From positions 20,152,689 through 20,216,688 of the forward strand of contig ML679956.1 of the NCBI GenBank assembly GCA_007922225.1: a stretch of DNA of 64,000 bases, read 5' to 3'. This document shows positions 49,006 to 59,890 of the stretch, piece by piece (position 1 is the stretch's first letter; each line of letters starts with the position of its first letter). Position numbers and translations under genes: made by a program. Source of the DNA: Emydura subglobosa. Taxonomy: Eukaryota > Chordata > Testudines > Chelidae. The notes under the pieces were generated by a model. That model worked only from the letters and a program-made list of their open reading frames with translations. It was not told the DNA's origin and did not search any database.

Positions 49006-50109
49006 TGACCTGTATTCTCGTCTCAGAGTGTAGTCTGTCATTTTGGGTTAGTTTATGCACATATCAAATATCAATGCTAATATACTAAAATGAGATCTGC
49101 TCCTGGAGTGTATTTTTAATTATCCTCAGATATAGTCAAGCATTTTATACACATTGTGTGTTTGAAAGATGTAAATGGAGAGTTTTCAAATTTATATTTG
49201 CTGTTGCACCGTGCTGATGCTTTAAAAGCTTGTTAAAGAAAAAGCTGCAGTGCTTGTTACGGTACTACATCACAGCCAACTAAATAGTGATTGCATAAAA
49301 ACATATATCAAAAATGAATTTTCAAAACTGTGTTTTTAAGATACCTGCCACTTTTCATTGTCTCCATCACTGTGAACTGCTAAGAAATGCTATTTTACTG
49401 ATTCCTCCCAGCAGGAGATCCAGTCAGATGATGTAGAATAGGGAACAGAGAATGCATCTCTCCCTTGTGAATGCATGAAAAATGAGGGAATGTTCATAGC
49501 TAAAATTTGACATGAAATTTGTTTTATATTTTTGCAAGGGCAGGCACTAGTAAACAGTGGTTCATTGATTATCTTTTTATTAATAGAAATTATCTAACAA
49601 CAATGAAAGTACTTGCTTTCTAATGCATTCAAATGGAATGTGTTTTCACTAAGTTCTAGTCTGCATTATCAGACCATCCAGATGCCTGCTTCTTAACTGA
49701 TTGCCAGTTCTTTCTTATTCAATTTTTCCAGGGCAATTGCAACTCCCCTTAAAATTTTGTAGAAGTTGTGGTTGCTCAGCTCCTGTTAGGACTCACTAAA
49801 ATTTTCATTTGAAATTACATATCAAATTATAGGTTTCCACATTCAGATGTGAAACCGAAACCGAAATAATATTGGGTTTCAGTAGCCTCTACCAAAACAA
49901 CATGAACATAGTCCTTCCTAACTGGAGTATGTGATATAGCAGCTCTTTTGGAAGCTGTCACAGAGATGCAGCTCATTTTAGTGTCAGAAACTAATACCAC
50001 TCCTATGTCTGTATTTTTCATTTATAATCTAAGCAGAGCAACCTGTCATGTAGCTAAATATGAACAAATTCTGTTTTCTCTGTTTGTTTGTTTTTTCTTT
50101 TTCTCACAG

Positions 50110-50343
50110 GTAAAATTAGTATTTTCAAAGGAACCTTCAAAGCCAATGGCTCCACGAATCTTACCAAATCCACTAGCAGCTGCAGCAGCAGCTGCTGCTG
50201 TGGCTGTGAATTCCCCTTTCAGTCTTCGAACAGCCCCAGCAGCTACCCTATTCCAGACTTCAGCACTTCCTCCAGCACTCCTACGACCAGCACCTGGGCC
50301 TATACGGACCACCCATACTCCCGTGCTGTTTGCTCCTTACTGA
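50110..50343 (+). CDS. ZNF385D: ZNF385D-like, terminal coding exon D (Ala/Pro-rich C terminus)
   Basis: The final coding segment gives 77 residues plus TGA at 50341-50343, in phase 0 after a strong T/C tract and CACAG. It begins VKLVFSKEPSKP, then an eight-Ala run (50176-50199) followed by VAV. A Ser/Pro/Leu-rich tail (ALPPALLRPAPGPIRT) ends in LFAPY. This layout, and the FAPY or FSPY end, are shared by the ZNF385 family. The Ala tract uses mixed GCA and GCT codons, which should limit slippage, and includes an 18-base palindrome (50183-50200). The exon opens GTAAAA directly after the acceptor, so the junction also looks like a donor. An upstream in-frame ATG gives a longer open frame, but that part is intron. 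Confidence 0.93.
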   Translation, partial: VKLVFSKEPSKPMAPRILPNPLAAAAAAAAVAVNSPFSLRTAPAATLFQTSALPPALLRPAPGPIRTTHTPVLFAPY

Positions 50344-51324
50344 ACTCCAAACGGAAATCAATTGTACTGCAATAATTTTTCAAAACAAAAACAAACAAAC
50401 AAAAAGAAGCAAATCAAGAACATGGAACTATGCAGTGTTTATTTATAGTTTAAAGTATATATGAAGAGCCAGGACTTTTGATAGAGAAGTGATCAAATTC
50501 TAAAAGAGGGAAGAGGCAGTATTTTCTCCAAATGGGAGCATTCCTCTTGAATATTGACCGTTTTAGACGTGTTCTCCAGCATTAACTCACAGCGACATAC
50601 AGAACTTGTGAAGCCTTTTTGACTGTGCTTTTTGGCACATAATTCCCCTGAAATGTCTTTCCTGCTTTATGAAACAACTTACAAATTTGTCTAAAGGGCA
50701 TTAACTGGGTTCCAATGTACATAAAATACTTTATTCTGTAGATTAAAAGAAGAAGAAAAAAGAAACACTGTGAATAGTAGTACCCTTACTGATCTGCCTG
50801 ACAAATCAGCAGTTACTGTATTTTTCTGAACGAAAGTAGCTACAATAGATGTCTTGTACAACAATAGTATTGTGTCTCTATCTATGCCACTAGGTTTATA
50901 ACTGAGTTGCAAAAGGTCAAAGAAAAAATTATCTCACTTTGTTAAATAGCCAAAACAATGACAACAATGTGGTGTTCCTAGTTAGAAAACTTTATTTTCC
51001 TCACCTAATAGAAAAAGTTAAAGTTGAGAGACATCCAGTAGGTCTATGATTAAGACAAAATAAAATACAAAGAACATTTAGTGCAAAAATTCCATATGCT
51101 GTACACAAAATAGGCAAACTTTGGTCTAACTGAAAAATATGTGTACAGTGTATGTATCCAAAAGAACTAATACTTACGGGATGGATCTACATTAAAGGCA
51201 TGGAGGTGGACAGCAAAAATATACTGTTTTCATGAGTCACAGAAAAGTATAACTTCATTAGTGCTAGAGCAAAGTGAAGTCAAGAGTAGGTTTTGCATGG
51301 TCATACCTAGCAACCGAAAACCAA

Positions 51325-51397
51325 GTGTGAAAACCTGGCCCCATGGATGACAACAGGAGGTTTGCCATTGTCTTCAGTGGAGCCAGGATTTCACCCC
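51325..51397. repeat. Foldback repeat inside the probable 3' UTR
   Basis: 'gtgtgaaaacctggccccat' is mirrored by 'gagccaggatttcacccc', around 'tttgccattgtcttcagtgg'. In a transcript this could form a hairpin of about 70 nt. It is closest in sequence to 6211-6281. Confidence 0.6.
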
Positions 51398-52289
51398 AAA
51401 ACTAGGACATATTCTTTTTATATCATACCAGTGGAACTGTCTGTATGAAATAGGGGTAAAAACTATTTTGTTATAGGTATGGTCACAGAAATTAATGTGT
51501 TCTATGATTTTATTTCCTACTGATGTGATATAAAATATTTATATATATAAAATCTAAGTCACAACACACCATATGCATATTATGAGATAATTCCACATCA
51601 TGGATTTGGAGCAAATACCACCTTTAGGATCATAATGGACTCTAAATTCTGTAGCTGATCTTTGCATACTTTACAAGCTTTTAAAGCCTTATATATTCAC
51701 TATGAGGCTTAAAGGGGTTGATAGTGTCCCTTTAAAATAAGATTCATCAGGGGTATATATAAATATATTGTATATATGTTAGAGTAAGAAAAATAACTTA
51801 TAAACAGAAAATCTACTATATAAAGTAATTATATAACCATTCAGTTTCATATGTGGGTCATTAAGTAGTAACAAGAGAAAAAAAATAGACAAGTCTTGAA
51901 TCTCTGATACTTGCTGCCTGCTTTTCCCCATAGGGAGCTGAAAAGTATCTATTAAGATTATGGAGTGGACTGCTAAGTCTGATGCAGCCACTCTGATGCG
52001 TAGCTCAGTGAACAGCCTACCATACATTTAAGATGAATAAAAAATTAAAACTGTAATTTAAGTTTAGGTGGGAGGGGGAATGGTTTAAAAGGTTTTATAA
52101 CAATACGATTAATGTAAAATAATGGCCATGTGGTCTCTACCTAAAAGTGCTTGGGGTTAATATTAGCAGTTTGGGAGATGTATAAAATGGGAATACGCAG
52201 CACCCTCGACTTTCAGGTTATCCGTGGGCCTTCCATACACATTGGTACTTGCCATTTTTTTTAAAGCATATCTGCATATAATTTTTTAA

Positions 52290-52305
52290 AATAAAAATAA
52301 ATAAA
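52290..52305 (+). terminator. Candidate polyadenylation signal cluster
   Basis: Three overlapping AATAAA hexamers start at 52290, 52296 and 52300. GT-rich 'atgtctgtgt' and 'gtgtgtttatt' lie 30-75 bases downstream. This is the best-formed poly(A) site after the stop codon. Confidence 0.5.
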
Positions 52306-52584
52306 AGAGAGAAAGAAAAGATGTTCCATGGATGTCTGTGTCCAAAAAATTCCAAAGAAGTGTGTTTATTTCTCGGTAAGATTAATTAAAATAAGCTCTG
52401 TATTAATTATGTCTATGCATTTCGTCCAGTTTATCTGCAAAAGTTTGTGCCTTGAAATCAAATTGGTTGATAGTTATCACCTTACTCAGACATAGAGCAC
52501 AAGCTAGATATCGTGGTGATTTCAAGACTACTGAATTATCTGAATTGCTTTGGCCCATGATATTGAAAAATAGGAGAGAAAAGT

Positions 52585-52775
52585 TCCTAAAGTTATATAC
52601 AGGCACCTAAATAGGTGGAATGATTTTAAAGTGCTCAGCATCCAGTGGCACCCAGAAAGGTTATAGATCGGCCCATCTTTAAAGCATTGGGCCTGCCAGT
52701 CAGGGTCTTTGAAAATCAGCCCACTCATTTAGGTGCATAAATATAGTTTAAAAGCCTAATTTTGATCACCTCTTT
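52585..52775. repeat. Foldback element, decayed
   Basis: 'caggcacctaaataggtgga' and 'atgattttaaagtgctcagc' are mirrored by 'ctttgaaaatcagcccactc' and 'atttaggtgcataaatatag'. It belongs with the TTTTCA-arm foldbacks further downstream. Confidence 0.5.
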
Positions 52776-52874
52776 AAAAAATTTTGGCCTGGGTCTTAGG
52801 CTGAGTATTCTATGTTCTGTACGCAGCAGCTGTGATGTCATGAACACATGTGGGCATGTCCTTTACTGAAGAGG

Positions 52875-53043
52875 GCAGTAGTTTTCAAAGCGTGCTCGTT
52901 GGCACCATTTATCAGCAGTCTTTTCTAGTGATCCACAGACTGAAACATTTGAGAATCAAGAGGAAGACTGGGGTGTTGGGAAGGAAGATGGTCCAGAAGA
53001 AAATTTTTCTTGTATGTAGAATGGAAAAGTGTGAGAACCACTA
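52875..53043. mobile_element. hAT-type DNA element remnant
   Basis: 'cagtagttttcaaag' at the left and 'gtgtgagaaccacta' at the right are imperfect inverted ends of the CAGTGGTTCTCAAA class. The short interior is non-coding. I could not identify a target duplication. Confidence 0.5.
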
Positions 53044-54610
53044 ACATATTGTATAGTATTGCACACAGCCTATTGGTAGGGAGGGCACATGCTGTACACC
53101 CTGCTATGCTATCATGATGCCATTAAAATCAACAGTCCCATCTTTGTGAACATGTTGTGGCCTGTGGCATGTATGGAGGCACTGTACTAAGGACAGAGTT
53201 AAAAGTTTTGCTAGGAAATAAACAATGTCATTCCAACTATTTCCATCTGCAAATCCACTTTCTGTTTCTCGGACCTCTTTTGTCACAGTGCTCTATGGAA
53301 CAAGTTTTGTTAACACAAGGCTCTTTTAAATGTCAGCTGTAAACAACAATCTCAAACCTTTTTATGTCACTTACTCACTACCTAATAAAGGATAAAGCCT
53401 AAATGTTAGAATCTATAGTGGATTTTCTGTGCCTTCCTGTCCCACGCCCTGTTGAACAGCACCTGTTTGTCAGGAATAGATCAGCAACCATAGGGATTCA
53501 GCCTCCTCTGCTAAACAGCTATTTGCTTAATATTTTAATAAATAAATGTGAAAACTACTGGCAGAGCAATCTGCTTGGTGAATGGTGATTGCAATCTACG
53601 TGTATGACCACAGCATTTGGAATTGGAACTGTCGTAGTTAAGCCACATTACAGACACTTGTATCAATATGCCCATGGCAGAAAACATAATACAAGGAGAA
53701 ATGTCTCTTCTTATTTCATTTTAACTAAATATAAATAACACTACAGGACTGGAGAGAAGCCCTAAGCCCATGGAAATGGGTCACTTCACCCAAGATATGA
53801 ATAAGTCATCGGGCTGACAGTATGAAATCATGGTTGCCAGGGAAATGGCTGTGTATGTAGTCAGGCAAGCCGTTATGTTCACTGATGATGTTTTCTCAGA
53901 TTCCATAATAAGTTTTTAAAAAATTATTGTTCTGTCTGACCAGAAGACGTGTTATTTTTATGGAAGGGTTTTTGTTTTGTTTTTTACACATTATCTTTTC
54001 TGATAAGACCTATAATTTTCCAGGCATCTGTGCCTTCAAACATTTGGTTTGAAGATTCATCATTGTTCTGAAAGAGAAGTTAGTTACTTTCTTCAAAGCT
54101 AGTATAGACTTTCAGCTCTCCAAGGTCCATAAGGGAATGGTGTATTTACCGTGATTTTAAATGAACTGGAAAAGATTAACAATGGAGTGATTGTGCCGAG
54201 GAGTATTTATTTGAAAAGTATACATCTTAATTATTTCAAAGCAGTTGATCTACATTCTATACCTAGAATAATTAAATCTGTCATTTTAGAAGGGGAAAAC
54301 CACAAAACAGGCTGCACACTTGTCTTTTCAGATACTGAAGGCAGAGAACCAATGCACAGAAGCTGTGTGGTAATCTTTATTGTCTCACTCATTTATATAT
54401 AAAATCCTCCAATATAGAATATCATTCTCTATCATAGTGGTTTTGCCTTTCTATTGTACTTATGTGACCAATGGGATTGAAGAACCTTGGCATGCCATTA
54501 CATAAGAGCTGAAGCCACCTGTTACTATCTAGTTCTTACTCTGCCTTTTGTTCCCCAAACAGTAGACCTGTTTTTGAAGTTCCTTGGGAAATTTTGACCT
54601 CAAAAGACCT
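53044..54610. other. Intergenic DNA without recognisable features
   Basis: Mixed AT-rich sequence. A solitary AATAAA at 53384 could be a more distal poly(A) site. No gene is seen. Confidence 0.4.
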
Positions 54611-54790
54611 GGGGTAAAATTTTCAAAAGAACCTAAGTGACTTACGAGCCTGTCTCATTTTCAGAAGTGACTTTGACACTTACGTTCAGATTTTTAAAGT
54701 TATTTCAATGAGACTTAATCTCATAGGTGTTTAAATCACTTTTCAAAAATGGGACAAACTCACTTAGGTGCCTTTAAAAATTTTACCCCA
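54611..54790. mobile_element. Foldback DNA element with ~30-base inverted ends
   Basis: The left end 'ggggtaaaattttcaaaaga' with 'acctaagtgac' is mirrored by 'cacttaggtgcctttaaaaa' with 'ttttacccca' at the right. Internal copies of 'cattttcagaagtgac' and 'cacttttcaaaaatggga' extend the palindrome, so almost the whole element folds on itself. There is no coding capacity. The mobiliser is unknown. Confidence 0.65.
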
Positions 54791-55540
54791 TGGTATCTAG
54801 GTATTTGCACTTTGTCTCCCAAGCTGCATTTGCTCATTGGCAAGTGCCATCACTTTGCTGACAGCGAATCATGGAAATCTCTGATTTAAATTTTGGCCCA
54901 CAGTTGAAGGGAACAGTCCACTAATCAGAAATTAATAAGCCTCTGTTAAACTGCCATCTCAACCAGATCTTTAAGAATCTAACTGAGAAGAACAACTGTA
55001 TGCAAGGGAAGCACCAAACCTCCACTCTGAGAGGTTATTCCTGTACTGGATCTTGCTGTATTTAACCTTCATTCTGTAAACCAAGGAGAAAAATGGTTAT
55101 CAGGCACACAGAGCCAGAGGGTCAGCTGCCAGCGAAATGGAATGAGGCTAGCAGGTTTTGTAGTCCCAGACCAAATCTTTTCTCTCCCTGCTAGTGTAAA
55201 TCATAGCACAAAATATTGACAGTACCCTGATTCCTTCCAAATATTGATATTGCAAACCTGAAGTGGTTTCCAATGCAGACAAAAAGAGAGTTTGGCTATT
55301 GATTTAGATCCACCAGATTGATTGCATCATCATTGTAAATGAAATATTTGGAGGCTATCAGAGTAACTTAGATAAATGATTCATTTCTGAACAAAAAATG
55401 AAAATGAAGTTTGCGGGGTTTAAAAAATATTGGGACAAATCCTGGAAGTCAATGGGTGTTTGGCCTAAGTAAGAGCAGGATCCTGCAAGATATTGAGTGT
55501 GGATGGGAGGTGCTGAGTCCTTTGCAAAAGGCACTCCTGC
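54791..55540. other. Intergenic DNA without recognisable features
   Basis: No named repeat or gene. Composition is AT-rich. Confidence 0.4.
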
Positions 55541-55716
55541 GAGCCAGATTTTCTAAGGTATTTTGGCACCTAAGGATGCAGATAGGCATCTCGGCAAATT
55601 TTCAAAGAAGCCCTTGGTGCTAACACCCACTGATTTCAATACTAGGCACTTTTGAAAATGCCACTAGATGCCTGTCTGCATTTTTAGATGCCTAAATACC
55701 TTTGAAAATCTGTCTC
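55541..55716. mobile_element. Foldback DNA element with ~50-base inverted ends
   Basis: The left end 'gagccagattttctaaggta' and 'ggcacctaaggatgcagata' are mirrored by 'ctgcatttttagatgcctaa' and 'atacctttgaaaatctgtct' at the right. The centre contains 'cccactgatttcaatacta'. The ends differ from those of 54611-54790 but the TTTTCA motif and plan are shared, so they may be subfamilies of one class. Confidence 0.65.
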
Positions 55717-56329
55717 TCAATGCGTCACAGGATCAGACCATGCAGGAAGGACTGGACACATGTTTTAGCCCACTGTTGCTGGTTTTCAGCCTCCCATGTT
55801 TTCCTGCATATCTTTTATTATTAATAGAAAAAGTTTGGGGTCAAAGCTCAATGGTATTTTTCCTACTTTACTACTTGATTTGGAATAGCATCTTCCATAG
55901 AAACAGTGTTCCAAAACACTTTACAAAATTACAAGCCTTGAGTGACTGCAATATAAAAACATGATTAAAAATATTTTGGCTCAAAAAAAGGAAGTGTTCT
56001 GCTTTCTGTACAGCTGAGGCCAAAGAATTTCAACTCTCAGCTTTTTAATTATTGTCAAAACCAAAGTAGACTATCGTTATCACCAAAAAATATTGCTACA
56101 TGTGCAGTTGTTCTGTTTGTCATGTCTGTAATTTGGGCACTCTGAATGTGTGAGCAATTAGACTTGAGAATGTCATAGGCTTCTAGGTGCTGAAACTCAT
56201 GCGGTAGGTGACTAGAAAGCTAAATGTCCTAGATTTGCAGAAAGATTTTATTTGGTTTCATGAGCGGTTAAACATGCAAGCTAATAAATATCCACTATTC
56301 TGTGCATGTACTGTTGTTAGGATATTATT
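55717..56329. other. Intergenic DNA without recognisable features
   Basis: An open frame of 98 residues crosses the foldback edge here and shows no domain. No gene is supported. Confidence 0.4.
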
Positions 56330-56625
56330 AATTTCTTATTTTATTATTATTTGTATTACGATGGTGCTGAAAGACCCCCACTGTGCTCAAGGTCCCATTG
56401 TGCTAGGTGATGTACACACATAATAAGAGCCAGTCTCTGCCACAGAGATTACAATATAAATAGACAAGACAAAGGGTGAGAGGGGAAACCAGAAGCACCC
56501 AAGCAGTGAAATGACTTGTCTAAGGTCATATAGCAGGTCAGTGGCAGAGATGGGAATAAAACTCGGCTGCTGATCCACAGTTGCATGAACTATCCATTGG
56601 ATCACATTGCATTTCCAGTTAACCA
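56330..56625 (+). repeat. Near-complete reptilian SINE with CORE-like 3' part
   Basis: The first half reads 'cattgtgctaggtgatgtac', 'acacataataagagccagtc' and 'tctgccacagagattacaat'. The second half has 'gaaatgacttgtctaaggtc', 'atatagcaggtcagtggcag' and 'agatgggaataaaactcggc', which is the conserved MIR/CORE-like segment. It shows that the 5' fragments seen elsewhere belong to a CORE-containing SINE. Confidence 0.65.
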
Positions 56626-57399
56626 AGATAAACTCTGAGTGTGGACTCTTAGTGCTATGACAGGCCAGAGTAAATAAATTTTACACATGGGATGAACACA
56701 GAAGCTCAGTGGGAGGTGGGGGTGAAGTAGTAACTCCACATACATGCATATTATACCTACAGACTTTGCTAAACCCAGTACCATGTCCTGCCCTCTTTCC
56801 ATAACCCGTCCTTTAAAAACCTTTCTCTGCAGCAAAAGCAGAGTAGTTTGATACTTTATAAGCCTTCCACAGTACCCAGATTTCCTCTCTCAATTAGGAG
56901 AAGTCCTGTGTTTTCTTGTGCTGCACATAGCTATTCCCTGGATGTGGAGCGAGAGAGTTTACCTTACATAATATGTTTCTTTTATACGAGCCAAGGAACG
57001 AGAATATAATGAGTACATTTCATTTAAAAGTTCAGATCTCAGCTTGTGTAAACCAGTGTAGCTGCATTTTTAGTGGATCTATATTACTTGGCAACAGCTG
57101 AGGATCTGGCATATTGGTCAGTTTGGTTATGGCTGCCTTATAATTTTTGTCCTCAAACCATGTCCAGAGAAAAGAGTCCTATTATAAACCTGTGTATTCA
57201 ATGGCAAATATTTGTTGGCTTCCAGGAGATTTAGATGATGTGAAAATGTTCCAGCTGGATTGCTGATTGAATTCTTTCTTTTTTTTTTAAGTTGAAGGTA
57301 GTAAGCTAATACAGCTGCACCAAAACACAGCAGCAATCTGGGGTCTTGCAACAAAATTCCTGAGCTTCCTTGTGTGTGTGTGGTTTTCTTTGCGTGTGT
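56626..57399. other. Intergenic DNA; foldback remnant near 57030-57115
   Basis: 'cagatctcagcttgtgtaaa' is partly mirrored by 'ggcaacagctgaggatctgg', a decayed foldback related to 43530-43614. The rest shows no feature. Confidence 0.4.
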
Positions 57400-57860
57400 A
57401 GGTGTGAAGGGACATGCTCTCCTACTGGGCGACAGAGGCTAACAAGCTCCTCTGGGCTTTTGATGTGTTAAGGAGAGACACCTGCACAGCTTGTTCAGCC
57501 TGGAGGAGGAGGAAGGGGTGGTGACCTGGAAGAAAGTTACTCTATGCAGAGACTGCTAGTAACAGAGGTAGGTCAGTTGAGGAAGTGGAGACAGCGATGG
57601 ACTATACTGCTTTTGGAGCTGCCCTGGCTGACGGGAATGCAACATGCCTCAGGAAGAGGGGTTGGAGGTAAATCCCATGAAGGGGCAATAAACTTTGAGA
57701 GACTGAGTCTGTAAAGCTGTATCCAGGGGCTGTGTGAGAGGCTGACTCTTGTTCCAGCTAGTCCCCCCTCTCCTGCAAAGGGAAGAGAGGAAGAAGAACT
57801 AGCCTTCTGCCCGGGTGTGATTACCCTGAGTGAACTTTCCCAAGTACAGCCACTGGGGGA
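57400..57860. repeat. GC- and purine-rich block of unknown nature
   Basis: The composition is sharply different from the flanks, with 'tggaggaggaggaaggggtg' and 'gactgagtctgtaaagctgt'. There is no long open frame or terminal repeat. It may be an unrecognised repeat, for example LTR-derived. I cannot name it. Confidence 0.3.
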
Positions 57861-58099
57861 AAAAAGAGGGTAAATGACAGATAGTATGACCTTGGGGTGG
57901 TGGGGAAGGTGTCTAGGGAGTCCTGCGCTCCTACAGTAGAGTTGTGGGTTGCTTGTTTTTTGTGTCTGCTTTGAGTGTCTGAATTACAAAACTTATACAT
58001 GGGCATCTATTTTTCTAGGGTCAATTTGTACTGAGTTTTATTTTCAATTTTCTACACCTAAAGCTTTATATTTGTGAATTTATCACATGGTAAAGCACT

Positions 58100-58690
58100 G
58101 ACTTGTAAATATATTAATTCACCAAATAGTCCCATGTAGCCAAAGGCCAGGCTGTCTTTGGCTCTTGTGTGACTGTTCCTGGGACGTTAGCCCTGTCCCA
58201 AACGATCAGGGCTGACTCGGATGTGTAGCCAGGCACTCCATCCTTCTCTACCATCCCAGCCCCAACAAATTGCAGCCAAAAAAATCTGAGTAATCTAAGG
58301 AAGGGCAGCTCTATCCACTGAAAGGTCTTGCCGCCAACCTGCTCCCTTTGAGGGCTCCAGAGCATTTGGCGATCTAGTTGAAAAGCTAAGGCAGTGCATG
58401 AAGAGGTGCCCAAAGACTTCTAAAGGGAGACCCTTTGCTGGCTGCGGTCATCGACTGGATGGTTCTAAGGGTAGCAATTAGAGTTCTGGGGGCTGTGCAG
58501 TCACGGGTGGCGGGGCTTGGTGACTCATGCCCACTTAAACCATACAGCTTGGGGAACGCCAAACATCTCATGCTAGGAAACGAAGATGCTGGGCCGGAAT
58601 TGTGTCGTGAATCTGCTAAAGCACCTGCCACTGTCAGGATACTGAGTTAGATGGACCATTGCTCTGACTCAGCATGGCTGTTCTTAAGTC
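58100..58690 (+). mobile_element. GC-richer repeat ending in a CR1-type tail
   Basis: The last 100 bases ('ctgccactgtcaggatactg', 'agttagatggaccattgctc', 'tgactcagcatggctgttct') are a CR1 3' end of the same subfamily as 42440-42605. The preceding 480 bases are GC-richer, with overlapping frames on both strands but no recognised reverse-transcriptase motif. They could be a CR1 3' UTR or another element. Confidence 0.5.
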
Positions 58691-59638
58691 AGAAACAGAT
58701 AGAAGAACTTTTCATCATCATTCCCAGTGCGAGACTGAAAGAAAAATGATCTGTGCGTATACAAATATAACCTGCTCCTTTGTTAGCGTAAGCAAGAAAT
58801 CACAGAATAAAATGAATGTAACTGGGGATGCTTTTACTGGCATCACTTGGAGGGGGCACAGTTGTCAGTTAATAGCTATATTTTAGTAATATATAAAATG
58901 ACTGTGATTTTTGTTCTAGAGTTTACTTTACTCCGTGGTGGGGCTAGAAGGCCCTCCAAGTCCATACAGCACTCTGTACCACAAACGTGCTACAAAAGAA
59001 ATGTATGTAACATAGGGCAGTGTGTGTCTGAGATTGTAGTTAGTCTGTCCCTGAGGTAGCCATTAAGTTTTTATGTTAAAATGTATTATGCTGTCATTCT
59101 AGCACTTTTATTTTCAGATGTATCAAACCACTATTATAGTACATATTTGTTGTCATCTCATCTGTTTTAAGGAAGGCAAGTGATTACAAGTTACCAAGGA
59201 AACTAATAAGCAGTATGCAAGAAGTGGGCTCTACGATTCTACTTGGTAGATAGCAAATCATTGTTGTTTTAATTTCAATTAAATTACATCTACTTCTCAT
59301 GTCGATAACATAAAAACAAGCCGTGTGCCATTACAGAAGGAATTCACATAACTATAGTCATTTAGTAAATGGAAATGAACATTGTTTTGTGCATTATACA
59401 GCTGGAAAATGTATAGACACATTTTGCTGAAAGACTTGGCTATTATAATTTTACATTAAGAGGGCTATATATTATATGAGTTTATGGGAAACCTTCTGTT
59501 CCATACTGTAAGTCTCTAGGTCTGCGTACCATAGCATCTGCAGAGGTTTTAAAACAACACAATAATTGGTTTTCTGACCCTGAATTGCATACACCAGCAT
59601 CATACAATAACTACAATATACAGCTGCTTGAAAACACT
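58691..59638. other. Intergenic DNA without recognisable features
   Basis: AT-rich sequence with no gene or named repeat. Confidence 0.4.
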
Positions 59639-59890
59639 GAGGGCTTGTCTTCACTTACCTTGGAGGTTCGGCAGCAGTCAACCGGAGTTATGCAAACTAC
59701 GCAAAAAACTTGCGTAACTCCCGTCGACTTCTGTGGTTCTGTTCTGCGCACTGTCTTCACTGCCCTGTGCCAACGGGAACCGTGTTCCTGTCGACGCAAC
59801 GCTATGCCACTTGAGGAGGTGGTCTTAGTACGTCGATTTCTGGATTGACTGAGCAGGTCTTCACTGACCACAGAGGGATGTGAATAAGCA
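59639..59890 (-). mobile_element. CpG-dense non-autonomous DNA element, reverse copy
   Basis: Read on the minus strand it aligns with the element at 6664-6877. 'aaatcgacgtactaagacca', 'cctcctcaagtggcatagcg', then 'agtcgacgggagttacgcaa' correspond in order, and its end 'aagtgaagacaagccctc' matches 'aagtgtagattaggcctc'. It is longer, with an extra segment in the middle. I count 14 CpGs. A palindromic 'gagttatgcaaactacgcaa' / 'ttgcgtaactc' pair is retained. Open frames across it on both strands are non-genic. Confidence 0.6.

Larger units (their letters stand above)
46055..50109 (+). other. ZNF385D: Last intron (between exons C and D)
   Basis: A 4055-base intron opening GTAAGC and closing with a long T/C-rich tract and CTCACAG. 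It contains a (TTTTA)n tract at 46582-46609, a foldback remnant near 46310-46375, a SINE (47385-47575), a MIR-like fragment (47866-48005), a minus-strand CR1 end (48228-48500) and a foldback remnant (48953-49005). Confidence 0.85.
50344..52315 (+). other. ZNF385D: Probable 3' UTR of ZNF385D-like gene
   Basis: The sequence runs from the stop codon to a cluster of overlapping AATAAA hexamers at 52290-52305. GT-rich sequence follows at about 52333-52370, a good match to a cleavage and polyadenylation site. Earlier AATAAA sites (51059-51064 and 52036-52041) could give shorter forms, but their downstream sequence is less GT-rich. Two UGUANAUA Pumilio-type motifs are present (50716-50723 and 51769-51776). 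A foldback repeat lies within it at 51325-51397. Otherwise the region is nearly free of recognised repeats. The true end is inferred. Confidence 0.6.

Noticed and set aside
49948..50109. An upstream in-frame ATG that would extend the terminal exon by 54 codons
   Set aside because: The added part is intron: it includes the long T/C tract and the CACAG acceptor, and the joined reading from exon C continues precisely at 50110.
50046..50312. An 88-residue antisense frame over the terminal exon
   Set aside because: It is a shadow of the Ala/Pro-rich coding strand; the antisense Ala run mirrors the palindromic codons.
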